A DNA stretch of 64,000 nucleotides from Streptomyces viridochromogenes. Its GTDB lineage: Bacteria > Actinomycetota > Actinomycetes > Streptomycetales > Streptomycetaceae. This document shows, piece by piece, positions 10,091-18,646 of the stretch; positions within the stretch are counted from its first letter, which is position 1, and each line of letters starts with the position of its first letter. Under the pieces are notes generated by a model. The model did no database searches. It had not been told where the DNA came from and was given only the letters and a program-made list of their open reading frames with translations. A program made the translations under genes and the position numbers. The stretch covers positions 1 to 64,000 of the forward strand of contig NZ_LGUR01000230.1 in the NCBI RefSeq assembly GCF_001270495.1. Reading direction: 5' to 3'.

Positions 10091-10259
10091 GGTGGCTTCT
10101 TTCGTCCGCCGACCGGAGGTTCTGAGGCCTTCGCCGTCGCCCTCAGCGGGGTTGAGCGCGCAGCGGTGATCCCGGGAGGAGCAAATTCCTAACACCCGTT
10201 TAGCTTTCGATCGGACGCTAGGGTCAGGAAGCAAGGACGAGAAGACCACGGACGCCGTT

Positions 10260-10281
10260 CGTTATCCGACCGTTATATGAC
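10260..10281. promoter_or_regulatory. tandem 11-bp repeat in the divergent promoter region
   Basis: Two adjacent copies of CGTTATNNGAC (10260-10270 and 10271-10281) lie between the leftward uptake operon and the rightward TetR gene. The second copy contains TTATAT, which could be part of a -10 box. The position suits an operator for the neighbouring TetR protein, though TetR sites are normally inverted repeats. The rest of 10091-10362 shows nothing else clear. Confidence 0.35.
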
Positions 10282-10362
10282 TGGCCTGGCTCGCTGCGTA
10301 AGGTGAGGCGGAGTCCGCCGGACTGCTGTCGCGGACAGTTCGCGAGGAGGGGTGACCGCACC

Positions 10363-10965
10363 GTGAGTCAGGCGAAGGCACGCGGGCCGTACGCCAAGTC
10401 GGCGGCCCGGCGGGAGGAGATCCTGCGCGCGGCGCGCGAGAGCTTCGCTGAGCACGGGTACGCCGCAGCTTCCCTGCGTGACATCGCCGAACGCGCCGGC
10501 ATCACGGCCGCCGGGCTGCTCCACCACTTCCGCGGCAAGGAGGAACTCCTCGGCGCGGTCCTCGCACAGCGCGACTCCGAGGAGTGGGCGGAGGGCACCG
10601 CCCAGGTCACCGGCGTGGATGATCTCGCGCCCTACTTCAGCGCCCGGCTCCGCAAGCACCAGGAACACCCCGAGCTGATGTGCCTGTGGATCGAGCTCGC
10701 CGCCGCCGCTTCACGCCCGGACCACCTCGCGCACTCCTACTTCGTCGACCGACAGGCCCACGGGCTGGCACACCTGACGGAGGGACTGCGGGAGTACGCC
10801 GAGCGCGGCAGGCTCCGCGAGGGCATCAGCCCCGAAAGCGCGGCCCTGATGATCGAGGCGATGCTCGGCGGCCTGCAGGGGAAATGGCTGCTGAACCAGG
10901 AGCTGGACATCATCGAACCCCTCAACGACCTGCTGCGTCTGCTGTTCGAGACCGATGACAAGTAG
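10363..10965 (+). CDS. TetR-family regulator of the glucuronidase operon (inferred)
   Basis: 200 residues from GTG 10363 (MSQAKARGPYAKSAARREEI); GGAGG lies 12 bases upstream, slightly far. Helix-turn-helix at about 30-65 (ASLRDIAERAGITAAGLLHHFRGKEELLGAVL). The C-terminal ligand domain has an actinobacterial TetR_C type ending (MIEAMLGGLQGKWLLNQ). It is divergent from the transporter-glucuronidase operon, the usual layout for a local repressor; E. coli uidA is likewise controlled by a TetR protein. The ligand is unknown, a glucuronide or its aglycone being likely. Confidence 0.85.
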   Translation: MSQAKARGPYAKSAARREEILRAARESFAEHGYAAASLRDIAERAGITAAGLLHHFRGKEELLGAVLAQRDSEEWAEGTAQVTGVDDLAPYFSARLRKHQEHPELMCLWIELAAAASRPDHLAHSYFVDRQAHGLAHLTEGLREYAERGRLREGISPESAALMIEAMLGGLQGKWLLNQELDIIEPLNDLLRLLFETDDK

Positions 10966-10972
10966 GCGTCCT

Positions 10973-11001
10973 GGGCCTCGGTAAAGGTCTCGATGAGGCC
11001 C
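10973..11001 (+). terminator. hairpin after the TetR gene
   Basis: GGGCCTC (10973-10979) and GAGGCCC (10995-11001) form a 7-bp stem with a 15-base loop, eight bases after the stop. No T-run follows, as is common in this group. Confidence 0.4.
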
Positions 11002-11654
11002 GGCGCACCTCTCAGGCTCCGTACGCCACCACGGCGGCCTCGTGGCGTCGGCGACGTGACGGCGGAAATGGGCCAGCGTCTCCTGGACGACGCGCTGTGC
11101 GGCCGCCCGTACCTCCTGCGGGAGGTCGTCGGGTACGACGGGATCACGCGCACGACGGCCTTCTGCCCGACGGGCACGCCGAAGACCTCGACGAGGCCGA
11201 GCACCGCCGGATCGCCGAGTGGACGGCTCGCGCTGTCGGCTGAGCCTCGGCAGCCGATGTCTCGGTGTCGGATGTATCGGAGCTCCGCCAGTGTCCTGCG
11301 CCGAAAGTTCCCAGGCAGTTCCGGCCGAGCCGCTGACGGTCAACGCGCCTGGTCGGCGGCGGGAATCCGACCGCCGACCACCAACGGATTTCAGGCGCAG
11401 GACACCAGGCGGGTCTCGTCGACCATCACACGGCGGTGATCCAGGAAACGCAGGTAGCCACCCAACTCTGAACCCACGGCTTCCGCTCCGCTCACCAGGG
11501 GAGCAAGGCCTTCTTCGCCACCGCGTCTGCTGCGATCGCAGTAGACGCAAGTGTCTGCGAACGGCCAATGACGAGAGGCCGGAGAACTGCGAGCGTGAGA
11601 GTGGGCCGTGATCGTCGGCCCGGTCGCATGGCATTCCCCTGGAAAGGCACGTCG
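11002..11654. other. gene-free stretch with possible coding debris
   Basis: No intact gene is seen. On the plus strand about 11160-11243 reads LLPDGHAEDLDEAEHRRIAE and ends in a stop, like the tail of a lost gene. On the minus strand about 11010-11145 reads a helix-like VPDDLPQEVRAAAQRVVQET, and 11391-11500 ends in DHRRVMVDETRLVSCA. None has a matching start or recognised domain. The last part holds the leader of the MMPL gene. Confidence 0.4.
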
Positions 11655-13850
11655 ATGTCCCCTCTCGCCCGCTGGTGCCACCGGCACCGGCTCGCCGTCG
11701 TCCTGGTCTGGGTGGGCCTGTTGCTCGCTCTCGGCGCCGGAGTCGGTGCGGCCGGCAGCGCCTTCGGCAACAGCCCGACCTCGCAGGACACCGACTCGGC
11801 CAAGGCGACGGCACTGCTCCAGCAAGCCTCCAACAGTGCGGCGGGCAAGAGCGGCCGGGTGGTCTGGCAGGTGAACGGCGGCGAGGTCACCGAGCCCGCC
11901 GCCAAGCAGGCGATGACCCGGACTCTGCAGGAGATAGCCGAGGCACCGGGCGTCGCCGAGGTGACCAGCCCCTACACACCGCTCGGCAAGGGGCAGATCA
12001 GCAAGGACGGCCGGACGGCCTACGCCTCGGTCGCATTCGACCGGGAGGTGGAGGACACCCAGGTCGACCACGTGAAGGAAATCGCCACCGGCCCGGAGTC
12101 GGGGACCCTGCACATCGCGCTGAACGGGCAGGCGTTCACCGTCAACCCCGCTCCCAACCCAGTCGCCGACGTCATGGGCATCGTCCTCGCCTTCATCGTG
12201 CTGCTGTTCGTCTTCCGGGCCGTCTGGGTGGCGGCGCTGCCGATCATCACGGCCATCGTCGGTGTCGGCACCTCCGCGGTCACGGTGATCCTGCTCAGCC
12301 ACGTCATCACGCTCTCCGACACCACGCTCACCCTGGGTTCGCTGATCGGTCTGGGCGTGGGCATCGACTACGCGCTGTTCATCGTCAACCGGCACCGCAC
12401 CAACCTCATGGCGGGCATGAGCGTCGCCGAATCGGCAGCCAAGGCCCTCAACACCTCCGGCCGGGCCGTGGTGTTCGCCGGGCTGACCGTCGTCGTCGCG
12501 CTGCTGGGCATGCTCACCCTGAACGTCGGCATCATCAACGGCATGGCGATCGGCGCGGCGATCACCGTCACACTGACCGTGCTGGCCGCCATCACCCTGC
12601 TCCCGGCGCTGCTCGGCATGATCGGCCCGCGCGTCCTTGGCCGCAAGGAGCGCCGCGAGATGTCCGGCTGGACCCGGCCGCGCTCCTCGGGCCGGGCCGG
12701 GCTGTGGGGCCGGTGGGCCGAGCGGGTGCAGGCCAGGCCCAAGACGCTGGCCCTCGTCGCCCTGGCCGTGCTAGCGGCGCTCGCCCTGCCGACGCTGTCG
12801 CTGCGTCTGGGCGCGTCCGACGACGGCAACCTGCCGACGACCTCGACGAACCGTCAGGCGTACGACATGATCGCCGACGGGTTCGGGCCTGGCTTCAACG
12901 GCCCGCTCGTCCTGGCGGTCCAGGCCCCCGACGCCGCCGGCAAGGCCGCCGAGAGGAAACTGGTCACCGCCCTCGAGAAGGTCGACGGTGTCGCCAGTGC
13001 CAACTCCGCGCCCATGAAGGACGGACAGACCGTCGGGGTGGTCTCCGTCGTCCCGACGACCTCCCCGCAGTCGGAGGCCACCTCCGACCTGATCCACCAC
13101 CTGCGTGACGACGTGATCCCGCAAGCCGAGCGGGGCACGTCGATGAAGGTCTACGTGGGAGGCGTCACCGCGAGCAACGACGACTTCGCCTCGGTCCTGA
13201 TGGGCAAGCTCCCCGTCTTCGTGCTGGTGATCGCCGCGCTCGGCTTCCTGCTGCTGACCATCGCCTTCCGCAGCCTGCTCATCCCGGCGGTCGGCGCACT
13301 GCTGAACATCCTCAGCATCGGAGTGGCCTTCGGCGCGATCGTGGTGGTCTTCCAGTACGGCTTCGGTGCCGGACTGCTCGGTCTCGGTGCCGGCGGACCG
13401 ATCGAGTCGTTCGTGCCGATCCTGGTCGTCGGCATCATGTTCGGCCTCTCCATGGACTACCAGGTCTTCCTCGTCAGCCGCATGCGCGAGGAGTGGGCCC
13501 ACACCGGCGACAGCCACCGCGCGGTCCGGGTCGGCCAGGCCGAGACCGGCAAGGTCATCGCCGTCGCGGCCACCATCATGGTCTGTGTCTTCGGCTCCTT
13601 CGTCTTCGGCGGCATGCGGGTCATCTCCGAGTTCGGCGTCAGCCTCGCGGTGGCGGTCGCTGTGGATGCCCTGCTGATCCGCATGATCGTCGTCCCCGCG
13701 CTCATGCACCTGTGCGGACGGGCCAACTGGTGGCTGCCCCGCCGGCTGGACAAGGCCTTGCCCAACGTGTCCGTGGAAGGCCCCGCCGACGAGCCCGCGC
13801 ATCCGCTGTACGCCGTGCGGGAACCGGAGCCCTCCGGCCTGGCCAACTGA
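11655..13850 (+). CDS. MMPL-family membrane transporter
   Basis: 731 residues. Start ATG 11655 (MSPLARWCHRHRL), with GGAAAGG seven bases before it. Two repeats, each with one N-terminal helix, a large outside domain and a five-helix block. The paired motifs GIDYALFIVNRHR (first block) and SMDYQVFLVSRMREEW (second block) carry the Asp-Tyr pairs of MmpL proton-coupled transporters. The family exports lipids, polyketides or drugs. The two-component genes downstream may sense stress related to its substrate, but a hairpin lies between them. Confidence 0.9.
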   Translation: MSPLARWCHRHRLAVVLVWVGLLLALGAGVGAAGSAFGNSPTSQDTDSAKATALLQQASNSAAGKSGRVVWQVNGGEVTEPAAKQAMTRTLQEIAEAPGVAEVTSPYTPLGKGQISKDGRTAYASVAFDREVEDTQVDHVKEIATGPESGTLHIALNGQAFTVNPAPNPVADVMGIVLAFIVLLFVFRAVWVAALPIITAIVGVGTSAVTVILLSHVITLSDTTLTLGSLIGLGVGIDYALFIVNRHRTNLMAGMSVAESAAKALNTSGRAVVFAGLTVVVALLGMLTLNVGIINGMAIGAAITVTLTVLAAITLLPALLGMIGPRVLGRKERREMSGWTRPRSSGRAGLWGRWAERVQARPKTLALVALAVLAALALPTLSLRLGASDDGNLPTTSTNRQAYDMIADGFGPGFNGPLVLAVQAPDAAGKAAERKLVTALEKVDGVASANSAPMKDGQTVGVVSVVPTTSPQSEATSDLIHHLRDDVIPQAERGTSMKVYVGGVTASNDDFASVLMGKLPVFVLVIAALGFLLLTIAFRSLLIPAVGALLNILSIGVAFGAIVVVFQYGFGAGLLGLGAGGPIESFVPILVVGIMFGLSMDYQVFLVSRMREEWAHTGDSHRAVRVGQAETGKVIAVAATIMVCVFGSFVFGGMRVISEFGVSLAVAVAVDALLIRMIVVPALMHLCGRANWWLPRRLDKALPNVSVEGPADEPAHPLYAVREPEPSGLAN

Positions 13851-13883
13851 CCGTCACCACGACGGACCGACATCGCATGCGGG

Positions 13884-13919
13884 CCGGTGGAAGGGGGGGG
13901 TGACCTCGCCTTCCACCGG
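13884..13919 (+). terminator. hairpin between MMPL and sensor kinase genes
   Basis: An 11-bp perfect stem: CCGGTGGAAGG (13884-13894) with CCTTCCACCGG (13909-13919), loop 14 bases containing a G-run. It lies 34 bases after the MMPL stop and ends 24 bases before the kinase start, so it would end or attenuate transcription into the kinase gene. Confidence 0.6.
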
Positions 13920-13942
13920 TCGGCGCTGCTTAGAGTGAGGGA

Positions 13943-15127
13943 ATGGAACTGCCCATGGTGTGGCGACAGTGGCTGGCCCGTCATGACCGGATCAAAGACG
14001 CGCTGCCGGCGGTACCGCTGATCGTGATCGCCGCGGCGGCGACCGCCGCCGTCGGCAAGGACGGCTGGCAGGAGCCTCGTTGGCACGAGGTCGTGTGGAC
14101 GACGCTGTCGTGCGTGCCGCTGGCCTTCCGAAGCCGCTGGCCCCTGGGCGTCGCCCTCTTCACCCTGGCGGGTGACCTCACGCTGATGGCCGTCGCCTCA
14201 CACATCTCGCCGGCCCCGGGAGCGAGCCTGATCGCCCTGTACACCCTCGCCCTCCTCGGCAGCCGGCGCACCGCGTGGACGGTCGGGGCAGCCTCGGCCG
14301 TGGCGATCACCGGTGTCTACGCCGCCACCCACTCCGAGTCCCTGGTGGCGGGGGCCAGTCTGTTGCGGTTGGACTTCGCGATCGCGGCCACCGCGCTCGG
14401 CCGCACCGTCCGCAGCCGCCGTGAGAACCTCGCGGCGGCCAGGGAACGCGTGGAACACGCCGAACGCACGCGGGAGGAAGAGGCGCGGCGCCGGGTCACC
14501 GAGGAACGCGTGCGCATCGCGCGCGACCTGCACGACGTCGTCGCCCACCACATCACCCTGGTCAACGCCCAGGCCGGCGTGGCGCACCACCTCATGCGCG
14601 CCAACCCCGAGCAGGCGTACGAGGCACTGGCCCACATCAAGGACAACAGCCGCGCCGCGCTCGACGAACTGCGGGCCACCGTCGGCCTGTTGCGTCAGCC
14701 CGACGACGCGCCGGGCGCGCGGGCCCCCATCCCGCGTCTGGCCGATCTCGACACCCTCGTCACCGGTTTCGAGGCGAGCGGGCTGTCCGTGTCGGTGACC
14801 CGCACGGGCGGCCCCTCGCCGCTGGCACCCGCAACCGACCTCACCGCCTACCGCATCATCCAGGAAGCCCTCACCAACACCCACAAGCACGCGTCCGCGT
14901 CCCGCGCCTCGGTGGTCCTGGACTACGGCGCGCACTCACTCCGGGTCACCGTGACGGACGACGGACGCCCGGGCGCACCGAAGGGCGCGGGCACCGGCCA
15001 CGGACTGATCGGCATGCACGAGCGGGCCACCGCCATCGGCGGTACCGTCACCGCCGGCCCGCGTCCCGAAGGCGGCTTCCAGGTCGTCGCCGAGCTGCCG
15101 CTCTCGCTCTCCCCCGCACCTGCCTGA
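13943..15127 (+). CDS. NarL-type sensor histidine kinase
   Basis: 394 residues. Four or five hydrophobic helices occupy residues about 18-155 with hardly any outside loop, so it probably senses a membrane signal. A coiled-coil linker (about 158-185) leads to HisKA_3: ERVRIARDLHDVVAHHITLV, with phospho-acceptor His197. The HATPase_c domain ends with GTGHGLIGMHERATAIGG. Start ATG is preceded by GAGTGAGGGA. It pairs with the response regulator 23 bp downstream. Confidence 0.92.
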   Translation: MELPMVWRQWLARHDRIKDALPAVPLIVIAAAATAAVGKDGWQEPRWHEVVWTTLSCVPLAFRSRWPLGVALFTLAGDLTLMAVASHISPAPGASLIALYTLALLGSRRTAWTVGAASAVAITGVYAATHSESLVAGASLLRLDFAIAATALGRTVRSRRENLAAARERVEHAERTREEEARRRVTEERVRIARDLHDVVAHHITLVNAQAGVAHHLMRANPEQAYEALAHIKDNSRAALDELRATVGLLRQPDDAPGARAPIPRLADLDTLVTGFEASGLSVSVTRTGGPSPLAPATDLTAYRIIQEALTNTHKHASASRASVVLDYGAHSLRVTVTDDGRPGAPKGAGTGHGLIGMHERATAIGGTVTAGPRPEGGFQVVAELPLSLSPAPA

Positions 15128-15150
15128 CACCCCGTGAGGAACCACCGCCC

Positions 15151-15828
15151 ATGACCATTCGCGTCCTGCTCGCCGACGACCAGGCCCTGCTCCGCGGCAC
15201 CTTCCGACTGCTCATCGACGCACAGCCGGACATGGAGGTCGTCGCGGAGGCCTCCAACGGGCGGGAGGCAGTCCAACTGGCCCGGTCCGAGCGCGCCGAC
15301 GTCGTCGTCATGGACATCCGGATGCCCGAGGCCGACGGCATCGAAGCCACCCGGCTGATCGCCCAGGACGAGGACCTGGCCGGCGTCAAGATCCTCGTCC
15401 TGACCACCTTCGAGGAGGACGACCTCGTCGTCGAGGCCCTCCGGGCCGGGGCGAGCGGCTTCCTGGGCAAAGGGGTCGAACCGGCACAGCTCCTCGAAGC
15501 CGTCCGCCTTGTGGCCACCGGTGAGGCGCTGCTCTCCCCGGCAGCCACCAAGGGCCTCATCACCCGCGTTCTCGCCCAGCCCTCCCCCGGCGACCTAGTG
15601 GACGCCACGCGGCTGGCCTCGCTGACTCCCCGCGAACGGGAGGTGCTGACCCTGGTGGGCTCCGGCCTGGCCAACGACGAGATCGCCGAACGACTCTTCG
15701 TCACCCCCGTCACCGTCAAGACCCACGCCAACCGGGCCATGGCCAAACTCGGCGCCCGCGACCGGGCTCAGCTCGTCGTCATCGCCTACGAGACCGGCTT
15801 GGTACGCGCGGGAGAGCGGCAAGGCTGA
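15151..15828 (+). CDS. NarL/FixJ response regulator
   Basis: 225 residues. The receiver domain has the acidic pair Asp9/Asp10, phospho-acceptor Asp55 (VVVMDIRMPE), Thr (LVLTTF) and Lys107 (FLGKGVE). The LuxR-type DNA-binding domain (about 155-220) contains LTPREREVLTLVGSGLANDE and VKTHANRAMAKLGARDRAQL. Cognate partner of the kinase just upstream. Its target cannot be read from the sequence; the MMPL gene is a reasonable guess. Confidence 0.93.
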   Translation: MTIRVLLADDQALLRGTFRLLIDAQPDMEVVAEASNGREAVQLARSERADVVVMDIRMPEADGIEATRLIAQDEDLAGVKILVLTTFEEDDLVVEALRAGASGFLGKGVEPAQLLEAVRLVATGEALLSPAATKGLITRVLAQPSPGDLVDATRLASLTPREREVLTLVGSGLANDEIAERLFVTPVTVKTHANRAMAKLGARDRAQLVVIAYETGLVRAGERQG

Positions 15829-15854
15829 GGCACCGGCCGGCCGCGGCCGGTGCC
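15829..15854. terminator. strong hairpin after the response regulator
   Basis: GGCACCGGCC (15829-15838) and GGCCGGTGCC (15845-15854) form a perfect 10-bp stem with a 6-base loop, starting right at the stop codon. It separates the two-component genes from the convergent catabolic island. Confidence 0.7.
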
Positions 15855-15921
15855 CAGGTCTCCCGGGGCACGCGCGGGAAGGACGCTCCGTCGGCGCGTG
15901 CCCGTCAGCCGGCCGTCAGCC

Positions 15922-17223
15922 TCACTTCGGTTGCGCGGCGGCGAGCGCCGCCTCGGCCTTCTTGCGGTAGACGGCGAGTTTCTCGGCGGGGGCGACGATC
16001 TGGCGGCTGCGGGACTTCACGGACACATCGTGGCCGCCCGCGGCCCTGCGCAGGGCGCCCACGGTCGCCTGTTCGCGGGGAACGTGGGCGAACGGGTCGA
16101 AGGAGTACCAGCGCATGGCGTTCTCGTGCGTCATCTTGTTGATGTCGTCGTCCGGCACGGAGTTCGCGGTCAGCACCTCGTGGAGCTCCTCGGGGGCGTT
16201 CGGCCACATCGAGTCGCTGTGCGGGTAGTCGGCCTCCCAGCAGATGTTGTCGATGCCGATGTCGTGGCGGAGCTTCACCCCGATCGGGTCGCTGATGAAG
16301 CAGGTCAGAAAGTGCTCGCGGAAGATCTCCGAGGGGACCTTGCCGCCGAAGTCCTGGAGCGTCCAGGTGGCATGCATCTCGTAGGTGCGGTCCAGGCGGT
16401 CCAGGAAGTAGGGGATCCAGCCGGTGCCGCCCTCCGACAGCCCGATCCTGATGGCCGGGTACTCCTTGAGGACACGGGACCACATCAGGTCGGCCGCAGC
16501 CTGGACGAGGTTGATGGGCTGGAGGGTGATCATCACGTCCGGCGGGGCGTCGGGCGCGGTGATGGCTAGGCGGCCGGAGGAGCCGATGTGCAGGTTCATC
16601 ACCGTGCCGCAGTCGGTCAGCGCCCGCCATACCGGGTCCCAGTACTCGGAGTGGAAGCTCGGGTAGCCGAGCGGTACCGGGTTCTCCGGGAAGGTGAGGG
16701 CGTGACAGCCCTTCTCGGCGACGCGCCGGATCTCCTGGGCGCACAGCTCGGCGTCCCAGATGGCCGGGAGGGCCATGGGGATGAAGCGGCCGGGGTGGGC
16801 GGCACACCACTCGTCGATGTGCCAGTCGTTGTAGGCACGCACCAGGGCCATGGAGAAGTCGGAGTCCTCGGTGGCGAACAGCCGGGCGGAGAAGCCGGGG
16901 AAGGAGGGGAAGTTCAGCTGGGCGAGAACACCACCGGCGTTCATGTCGGCGACGCGTTCGTCGACGTCGTAGCAGCCCGGCCTGATCTCCTCCAGGCCCT
17001 GCGGCTCCATGCCGTACTCCTCCTTGGGACGGCCCGCGACCGCGTTGAGCGCGGCGTTGCCGACGGAGCTGTCCCGGAACTGCCAGACGTCGCTGCCGTC
17101 CTCGCGGTGGACCAGGCGCGGGGCGTCCTTCTTGTAGCGGGCCGGCAGGTGGTTGGCGAACAGGTCGGGCGGTTCGATGATGTGGTCGTCGACGCTGATG
17201 AGGATCATGTCATCGCGGTCCAT
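15922..17223 (-). CDS. amidohydrolase (PF04909 type)
   Basis: 433 residues with a TIM-barrel. It starts MILISVDDHIIEPPDLF, giving the metal-binding D-x-H-x-x-E form frequent in actinobacterial amidohydrolase-2 proteins. Later His residues (MNLHIGS) and the Asp in WEADYPHSDS complete the site. The family covers ACMSD-like decarboxylases and hydrolases acting on C-C bonds. Last gene of the leftward Liv operon, 25 bp after a small gene. Inferred role: hydrolysis or decarboxylation of a ring-derived intermediate; substrate unknown. The C-terminus (about 365-433) is a positively charged extension. Confidence 0.85.
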   Translation of the reverse strand: MDRDDMILISVDDHIIEPPDLFANHLPARYKKDAPRLVHREDGSDVWQFRDSSVGNAALNAVAGRPKEEYGMEPQGLEEIRPGCYDVDERVADMNAGGVLAQLNFPSFPGFSARLFATEDSDFSMALVRAYNDWHIDEWCAAHPGRFIPMALPAIWDAELCAQEIRRVAEKGCHALTFPENPVPLGYPSFHSEYWDPVWRALTDCGTVMNLHIGSSGRLAITAPDAPPDVMITLQPINLVQAAADLMWSRVLKEYPAIRIGLSEGGTGWIPYFLDRLDRTYEMHATWTLQDFGGKVPSEIFREHFLTCFISDPIGVKLRHDIGIDNICWEADYPHSDSMWPNAPEELHEVLTANSVPDDDINKMTHENAMRWYSFDPFAHVPREQATVGALRRAAGGHDVSVKSRSRQIVAPAEKLAVYRKKAEAALAAAQPK

Positions 17224-17248
17224 GGGACTCCTTGTGGCTGTGGGCGGA

Positions 17249-17569
17249 TCAGTCCGAGGCGGGCAGGGCCTTGGGCGGTTTGACCGCCAGGGCCTTTCCT
17301 CCGTAGGTGAGGTGGCCGGTGCCGGAGGCGGTGCAGAGGAGTTCGAGCGTGTCGGCGGGGTCGACGTAGCGCTTGCCGATGAGGGTGTCCGGTGCCTGGC
17401 CGGCCGGCTGTGCGGCAGGGGCGTCCTGGGCCGGGATCATCGGGCTGCCACCGCATTCGACCGGGCCCGTGGCCTCCTGCGGGGCCCGGATCACGATGAC
17501 GCGGGTGGTGCCGGTGGCCGAGGCCAGTTGGTCACCGGGGCGCAGGGCCGGGATGCGGGGTGACGGCAT
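17249..17569 (-). CDS. small hypothetical protein, 106 aa
   Basis: A real gene judging from AAGGAGAA eight bases before the ATG and its place in the operon, with 38 bp overlap with the gene upstream. No known domain recognised. Proline/alanine-rich middle with VECGG, then IGKRYVDPADTLELLCTASG and GHLTYGGKALAVKPPK, which looks like a small beta-rich domain with a conserved Cys. No signal peptide or membrane helix. It might be a partner protein of the adjacent amidohydrolase. Confidence 0.65.
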   Translation of the reverse strand: MPSPRIPALRPGDQLASATGTTRVIVIRAPQEATGPVECGGSPMIPAQDAPAAQPAGQAPDTLIGKRYVDPADTLELLCTASGTGHLTYGGKALAVKPPKALPASD

Positions 17570-17939
17570 GGCGCGGTTCTCCTTGGGGTGCGGGTGCCGG
17601 TGGGGTGAGCCTCTCCCCCAGCCGGTCGAGGTCGTAGGACTGGCGGGCGAGCCAGAAGCGCAGGAAGCCGGTGAGCGAGTAGCGCAGGAACAGGGCTCCG
17701 CCCACCACGGCGGCGGCGATGCCGCCGAGGCCGATGGCGAGGGCGTCGCCCTGGGCGAGGAAGTTGTCGGTTGCGTGGGCGAGGGGGAAGGCGAGCGCGC
17801 CGAGGACGAGTCCCACGGCCATGAGCAGTCCGCCGAGCCGCAGCCAGAGCGTGGCGCGGGCGGCGGCGGGGTCGGGGATCTTCAGCTCGGCGAGTTCGCG
17901 GACGAACCGTTCTGCACGCGCTTCGGGAGGTGCGGTCAT
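17532..17939 (-). CDS. small membrane protein, 135 aa
   Basis: ATG at 17939 overlaps the stop of the livF gene (ATGA), so it is translationally coupled. Two membrane helices are clear: WLRLGGLLMAVGLVLGALAF (about 28-48) and ALAIGLGGIAAAVVGGALFL (about 66-86), followed by a cytoplasmic tail (SLTGFLRFWLARQSYDLDRL) and a proline-rich end. No family recognised. Placed between the ATPase of a Liv-type importer and an amidohydrolase, it may be an accessory membrane subunit. Confidence 0.7.
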   Translation of the reverse strand: MTAPPEARAERFVRELAELKIPDPAAARATLWLRLGGLLMAVGLVLGALAFPLAHATDNFLAQGDALAIGLGGIAAAVVGGALFLRYSLTGFLRFWLARQSYDLDRLGERLTPPAPAPQGEPRHAVTPHPGPAPR

Positions 17940-18646
17940 ATCGGGCTCCCCAGGTAGTAGGAGGAGAGTTCGGCGTGCAGGGAGCTGTCGGGGTGCCCCT
18001 GCCACTGGACGCGGCCGCGGGCGAGGACGGCGGCGTGGTCGGCGATCTTCAGTACGGCGGCGGCGAACTGCTCGACGACGAGCACGGCGACGCCCTGCCG
18101 GGCGATGTCGGCGACGAGTTCGTAGAGCTCGGCGACGACCAGCGGGGCGAGCCCCATGGAGAGTTCGTCGAGGAGCAGGACGGCGGGGTCGGTGACGATG
18201 CCGCGGGCGAGGGCGAGCATCTGCTGCTCGCCGCCGGAGAGGGTGCCCGCGGGCTGGGCGCGCCGGGTGCCGAGGACGGGGAAGCGGGCGTAGGCGATCT
18301 CCTCGATCTCCTCGTGCGTGCGGCCCGTGAAGGTCATCATCCGGAGGTTGTCGCGCACGGAGAGGTTGGGGAAGACTCCACGGCCCTGGGGCACCAGGCA
18401 CACGCCGGCGCGGGCGAGGTCGCGCGGGTGGATGCCGGTGGCGTCCCGGCCACCGAGCAGCAGCCGGCCGGCGCTGGGCGGGTGCACACCGGCGGCGACC
18501 GACAGCAGGGTGGTCTTGCCGGCGCCGTTGGGACCGAGGAGGGCCACCACCCGGCCCTCCTCGACGGCCAGGTTCACGCCGTGCAGCACCGTGATGCCGC
18601 CGTGCGCGGCGCGGATGCCGTCCAGCTCCAGCAGGGGTCCGCTCAT
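17936..18646 (-). CDS. livF: Liv-type ABC transporter ATPase LivF
   Basis: 236 residues. Walker A LLGPNGAGKTTLL, Q-loop region VCLVPQGRGVFPNLSV, signature LSGGEQQMLALARG, Walker B VLLLDELSMGLAP and a switch region VLVVEQFAAAVL identify LivF. ATGA overlaps on both sides couple it to livG and to the small membrane protein. With LivG it powers uptake through the fused permease. The hydrophobic amino-acid family often carries aromatic or terpenoid acids in catabolic islands. Confidence 0.92.
   Translation of the reverse strand: MSGPLLELDGIRAAHGGITVLHGVNLAVEEGRVVALLGPNGAGKTTLLSVAAGVHPPSAGRLLLGGRDATGIHPRDLARAGVCLVPQGRGVFPNLSVRDNLRMMTFTGRTHEEIEEIAYARFPVLGTRRAQPAGTLSGGEQQMLALARGIVTDPAVLLLDELSMGLAPLVVAELYELVADIARQGVAVLVVEQFAAAVLKIADHAAVLARGRVQWQGHPDSSLHAELSSYYLGSPI

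Noticed and set aside
13891..13900. G-run as a possible assembly error or phase-variable tract
   Set aside because: It lies in the loop of an intergenic hairpin, so a length change would affect no coding frame.
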